Assembly: GCF_001598235.1 (NCBI RefSeq)
Contig: NZ_BCYO01000001.1
Location: forward strand, 434,001 to 498,000
Direction of reading: 5' to 3'
From: Polaromonas jejuensis NBRC 106434
GTDB taxonomy: Bacteria > Pseudomonadota > Gammaproteobacteria > Burkholderiales > Burkholderiaceae_C
Length of the DNA stretch: 64,000 bases
Shown: in pieces, positions 60,917-64,000 of the stretch
Layout: each line of letters opens with the position of its first letter
Numbering within the stretch: the first letter of the stretch is position 1
Program-made: the position numbers and the translations under genes
Notes under the pieces: model-generated
Told to the model about the DNA's origin: nothing
The model's input: the letters and a program-made list of their open reading frames with translations, nothing else
Database searches by the model: none

Positions 60917-62074
60917 ATGCTCATGGCTGTCACGCTTATCGTCATTGTCATCGGCTCGGTACTGTTTCACCTGATCAGTCCCTGGTGGACGACACCGCTG
61001 GCCTCGAACTGGCAGCAGATGGACGATACGCTGACGATCACGGTGCTCATGACCGGCCTTTTTTTCGTTGTCATCAATCTTTTCCTCGTCTATATCCTGC
61101 TGCGTTATCGCCACCGCGAAGGTCGCCGCGCCGCCTATGAGCCCGAGAACCGCAAGCTGGAGCGCTGGCTGATCGGGATCACCACGGTCGGCATCGCGGC
61201 CCTGCTGGCGCCTGGCCTGCTGGTGTATGCGAATTACGTCAGGGCGCCACGCGAGGCCGTGGTGCTGGAAGTGCTGGGCCAGCAATGGCAATGGCGCTAC
61301 CGCTTTCCCGGTGCCGGCGGCAAGCTGGGCTTGAGCGACGCCCGATTCGTCAGCGCGGCCAATCCCTTTGGCCTGGACCTCGCCGACCCGGCGGGCCAGG
61401 GCAACATCCTTGTCAACAACAACGAGGTGCATCTGCCGCTGGGTAAACCGGTGAAGGTGCTGCTGCGCTCCCACGATGTGCTGCATGATTTTTACGTTCC
61501 GCAGTTTCGTGCCCGCATGAACATGGTGCCGGGCATGGTCACGTCGTTCTGGTTCACACCGACAAAAACCGGCCGCTATGAGGTGCTGTGCGCCCAGCTA
61601 TGCGGCGTGGGGCACAGCAACATGCGCGGCACTGTGCTGGTGGAAGACGAGGCGAGTTTTCAGGCGTGGCTGAAGGCACAGCCGACCTTCGCCATGACGA
61701 TGGCCGGCCCGGCCCCTGGCGCACTCGCCGGGCTGGCGGCTGGCGCCGATGCGCAGGTTGCACAGGGGCAGGCACTGGCCCAGTCCAAGGGTTGCGTGGC
61801 TTGCCATACCGTTGACGGCAGTCCGAAGGTGGGGCCGAGCTGGAAAGGTCTGTACGGCAAAGCCGAAACCATGAAAGACGGCTCGACCGCGCAGGTCGAT
61901 GAAACTTATCTGCAGAGCTTCATCCGCAACCCGCAAGCCCGTGGCGTGAAAGGCTTTCCGCCTGTCATGCCCAGGATTGAACTGAGTGATGAAGAACTGG
62001 CCGCGCTGGTGGCCTACATCAAGTCGCTTGGCGGCCCGGTTCCAGCCGCACCCGAGCAGAAGGCGCAACGCTGA
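60917..62074 (+). CDS. coxB: cytochrome c oxidase subunit II with fused c-type haem domain (caa3 type)
   Basis: 385 residues. Two N-terminal helices (about 1-25 and 40-63; a further hydrophobic stretch near 87-105), then the cupredoxin domain with QQWQWRYRFPGAG and the CuA motif CAQLCGVGHSNM. After a linker, a cytochrome c domain starts near residue 275 with CVACH and a Met in FPPVMPRIEL. The fusion marks a caa3-type oxidase that takes electrons from a cytochrome at the periplasmic side. Start ATG at 60917. Confidence 0.93.
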   Translation: MLMAVTLIVIVIGSVLFHLISPWWTTPLASNWQQMDDTLTITVLMTGLFFVVINLFLVYILLRYRHREGRRAAYEPENRKLERWLIGITTVGIAALLAPGLLVYANYVRAPREAVVLEVLGQQWQWRYRFPGAGGKLGLSDARFVSAANPFGLDLADPAGQGNILVNNNEVHLPLGKPVKVLLRSHDVLHDFYVPQFRARMNMVPGMVTSFWFTPTKTGRYEVLCAQLCGVGHSNMRGTVLVEDEASFQAWLKAQPTFAMTMAGPAPGALAGLAAGADAQVAQGQALAQSKGCVACHTVDGSPKVGPSWKGLYGKAETMKDGSTAQVDETYLQSFIRNPQARGVKGFPPVMPRIELSDEELAALVAYIKSLGGPVPAAPEQKAQR

Positions 62075-62100
62075 CGGCTCGCCGTCCCACGAGGAACACC

Positions 62101-63867
62101 ATGGACTACGCTGACCACGCCGCACATCATCCGCAGAGCTTCTGGACCCGCTACGTCTGGAGCCAGGACCACAAGGTGATCGCGGTGCAGTACGCCTGCA
62201 TCGCCATTGCCGTGGGGCTGGTCGGCCTGGTGCTGTCCAACCTGATGCGCTTGCAGCTGGGCTTTCCCGGCCAGTTCGAATTCATCAACATCGAGCGCTA
62301 CTACCAGTTCGTCACCATGCACGGCATGATCATGGTGATCTACCTGCTCACCGCGCTGTTCCTGGGTGGTTTTGGCAACTACATGATTCCGCTGATGGTG
62401 GGGGCGCGCGACATGGTCTTCCCCTACCTCAACATGCTGAGCTTCTGGGTCTATCTGCTGGCGGTGCTGGTGCTGGTGGCGAGCTTCTTCGTGCCCGGCG
62501 GGCCCACCGGCGCGGGCTGGACGCTGTACCCGCCGCAGGCCATCCTGCCCGGCACACCGGGCCATGACTGGGGCATCATCCTGATGCTGGTGTCGCTGCT
62601 GATCTTCATCGTGGCCACCACCATGGGCGGGCTCAACTACGTGACCACGGTGCTGCAGGCGCGCTGCGAGGGCATGACCCTGCTGCGCCTGCCGCTCACG
62701 GTGTGGGGTATCTTTGTGGCCACCATTCTTGCGTTGCTGGCCTTCCCGGCGCTGTTTGTCAGCGGTGTGATGATGCTGCTAGACCGCACGCTGGGCACCA
62801 GCTTTTTCATGCCGGCGCTGGTCTCGATGGGGCAGGTGACGAACTACAGGGGGGGCAGCCCGCTGCTGTTCCAGCACCTGTTCTGGTTCTTTGGCCATCC
62901 CGAGGTCTACATCGTGGCGCTGCCGGCCTTCGGCATCGTCTCCGACCTGATCAGCGTGCACGCGCGCAAAAGCATCTTTGGCTACCGCATGATGGTCTGG
63001 GCGATCCTGGCGATCGGCGTGCTCAGCGTGGTGGTGTGGGCGCACCACATGTTCGTCAGCGGCATGAACCCGTATTTCGGCTTCTTCTTTGCCACCACGA
63101 CGCTGGTCATCGCCGTGCCGACTGCCATCAAGGTCTACAACTGGCTGTTGACCCTGTGGCGCGGCGACATACACCTGACCGTGCCGATGCTGTTTGCGCT
63201 GGCCTTTGTCAGCACCTTCGTGATTGGCGGCCTGACCGGCCTGTTCCTGGGCAACGTGAGCGTGGACATTCCGCTGTCCGGCACCTACTTTGTGGTGGCG
63301 CACTTCCACATGGTGATGGGGGTGGCGCCGCTGCTGGTGGTGTTTGGTGGCATTTACCACTGGTTCCCGAAAGTCACCGGCCGCATGCTCGATGACCGAA
63401 TCGGCAAGCTGCATTTCTGGGTCACCTTCCTGGGCACTTATGCGATCTACTTTCCTATGCACTACCTCGGTGTGCTCGGCATGCCGCGGCGCTACTACAA
63501 CTACGACAACTACCAGTTCATTCCGGCGTCGGCCCACGTGCTGAACACCTTCATCACCGTGGCTGCATTGATCGTCGGCGTCACGCAACTGCTGTTCATT
63601 TTCAATCTGGCCTGGAGTGCGGTGCGCGGCCGGCGGGCCGATGCCAACCCCTGGCGCGCCGCCTCGCTGGAATGGCAGACGCCCACCACGCCGCCTGGCC
63701 ACGGCAACTGGGGGCCGCAACTGCCGGTGGTTTACCGCTGGGCCTACGCCTACAGCGTACCGGGCGCGTCGCAGGATTTCATCGCGCAGAATGCGCCGCC
63801 CGCGGCCGGCGGCTTTGAACCTGAACCTGGCGCCGACGAGGGGCCGACCCAAGGAGCACCGGCATGA
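62101..63867 (+). CDS. ctaD: cytochrome c oxidase subunit I
   Basis: 588 residues, twelve or more helices. TMHGMIMVIYLLTALFLGG holds a haem a ligand, FGHPEVYIVALPAFGIVS has the GHPEVY of the A-type D-channel with the CuB His and Tyr, VWAHHMFVSGMNP the two further CuB His, and AHFHMVMGVAPLLVVFGG the haem a3 and haem a ligands. It reduces oxygen to water and pumps protons. The stop overlaps the next start (ATGA). Confidence 0.94.
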   Translation: MDYADHAAHHPQSFWTRYVWSQDHKVIAVQYACIAIAVGLVGLVLSNLMRLQLGFPGQFEFINIERYYQFVTMHGMIMVIYLLTALFLGGFGNYMIPLMVGARDMVFPYLNMLSFWVYLLAVLVLVASFFVPGGPTGAGWTLYPPQAILPGTPGHDWGIILMLVSLLIFIVATTMGGLNYVTTVLQARCEGMTLLRLPLTVWGIFVATILALLAFPALFVSGVMMLLDRTLGTSFFMPALVSMGQVTNYRGGSPLLFQHLFWFFGHPEVYIVALPAFGIVSDLISVHARKSIFGYRMMVWAILAIGVLSVVVWAHHMFVSGMNPYFGFFFATTTLVIAVPTAIKVYNWLLTLWRGDIHLTVPMLFALAFVSTFVIGGLTGLFLGNVSVDIPLSGTYFVVAHFHMVMGVAPLLVVFGGIYHWFPKVTGRMLDDRIGKLHFWVTFLGTYAIYFPMHYLGVLGMPRRYYNYDNYQFIPASAHVLNTFITVAALIVGVTQLLFIFNLAWSAVRGRRADANPWRAASLEWQTPTTPPGHGNWGPQLPVVYRWAYAYSVPGASQDFIAQNAPPAAGGFEPEPGADEGPTQGAPA

Positions 63868-64000
63868 ATGCAAACGCCACCCTGAGCGTCGCCGGTGATC
63901 GCCGCGGCGGCCACGGAATTGACGCGGGCATTGGCCTGTGGGTATTCATGGGCGTGGTCACCACCCTGTTCCTGTTGTTCGTCACAGCCTATGTGATGCG
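63864..64000 (+). CDS. cytochrome c oxidase subunit III, N-terminal part
   Basis: The first 45 codons are present; the frame is open to the right edge. GIDAGIGLWVFMGVVTTLF and a following hydrophobic run are typical of the opening helix of subunit III. It overlaps the subunit I stop by 4 bp, and order coxB-coxA-coxC agrees. The rest lies outside the window. Confidence 0.8.
   Translation, partial: MNANATLSVAGDRRGGHGIDAGIGLWVFMGVVTTLFLLFVTAYVM

Noticed and set aside
1-64000. CRISPR arrays, insertion sequences, prophage, rRNA operons
   Set aside because: No regularly spaced repeats, transposase or integrase motifs, phage structural genes, or rRNA-like sequence were seen.

Overview
The window is GC-rich chromosomal DNA of a beta-proteobacterium, most likely a Comamonadaceae member close to Polaromonas, Rhodoferax or Variovorax. 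This rests on gene order (hemL-thiD / rubredoxin-pilGHIJ-pilL-yqgE-ruvX-pyrR-pyrB-pyrC'), on two Bug-type (TctC) binding proteins, and on a 17-bp palindromic mini-repeat scattered through genes and spacers. I see no phage, insertion sequence, CRISPR array or plasmid origin; almost all of it is dense protein-coding sequence.

Layout. 1-2.3 kb: end of the 5-oxoprolinase genes (pxpC, pxpA) and a LysR regulator. 2.4-4.9 kb: hemL and thiD, divergent from a short rubredoxin gene. 5-14.9 kb: the Pil-Chp chemosensory system for type IV pili (pilG, pilH, pilI, pilJ and a 2062-residue PilL/ChpA hybrid kinase). 14.9-15.2 kb: a decayed photolyase gene. 15.4-19.9 kb: yqgE, ruvX, pyrR, pyrB, a metal-ligand-less dihydroorotase homologue and plsC. 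20-22.8 kb: a divergent, Fur-box-controlled iron ABC transporter without its binding protein. 23.2-25.4 kb: a secreted repeat protein and an MFS exporter.

25.5-32.1 kb holds the most interesting unit, a seven-gene operon on the minus strand: an ornithine-cyclodeaminase-family protein, a PhnD-like protein without a signal peptide, a complete quaternary-amine-type ABC importer, and a histidine ammonia-lyase homologue that lacks the Ala-Ser-Gly triad needed to form the MIO cofactor. Loss of MIO is what is known of ergothionase, which eliminates trimethylamine from ergothioneine, so I propose a betaine (ergothioneine-like) uptake and degradation system. A LysR-like relic and a tRNA-Arg gene sit at its head.

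32.6-38.6 kb: tamA-tamB. 38.6-41.6 kb: a MoxR/VWA operon with a GNAT enzyme and a small membrane protein. 41.7-43.3 kb: cytochrome c4, a DUF1841 protein and a small membrane protein. 43.3-49.9 kb: an IclR regulator divergent from pcaI-pcaJ-pcaF (beta-ketoadipate thiolysis), followed by two Bug proteins flanking a short-chain dehydrogenase. 50.2-53 kb: a TauE/SafE exporter and a Ser/Thr kinase. 53.1-55.7 kb: kefB-like antiporter with its KefF-like oxidoreductase. 55.7-59.7 kb: orphan ParA, MaoC-like protein, trmL, comF, bioC-like. 59.8-64 kb: two small membrane proteins and a caa3-type cytochrome oxidase (coxB, coxA, start of subunit III) running off the window.

All function calls come from reading translated sequence and recalled family motifs; no database search was run.
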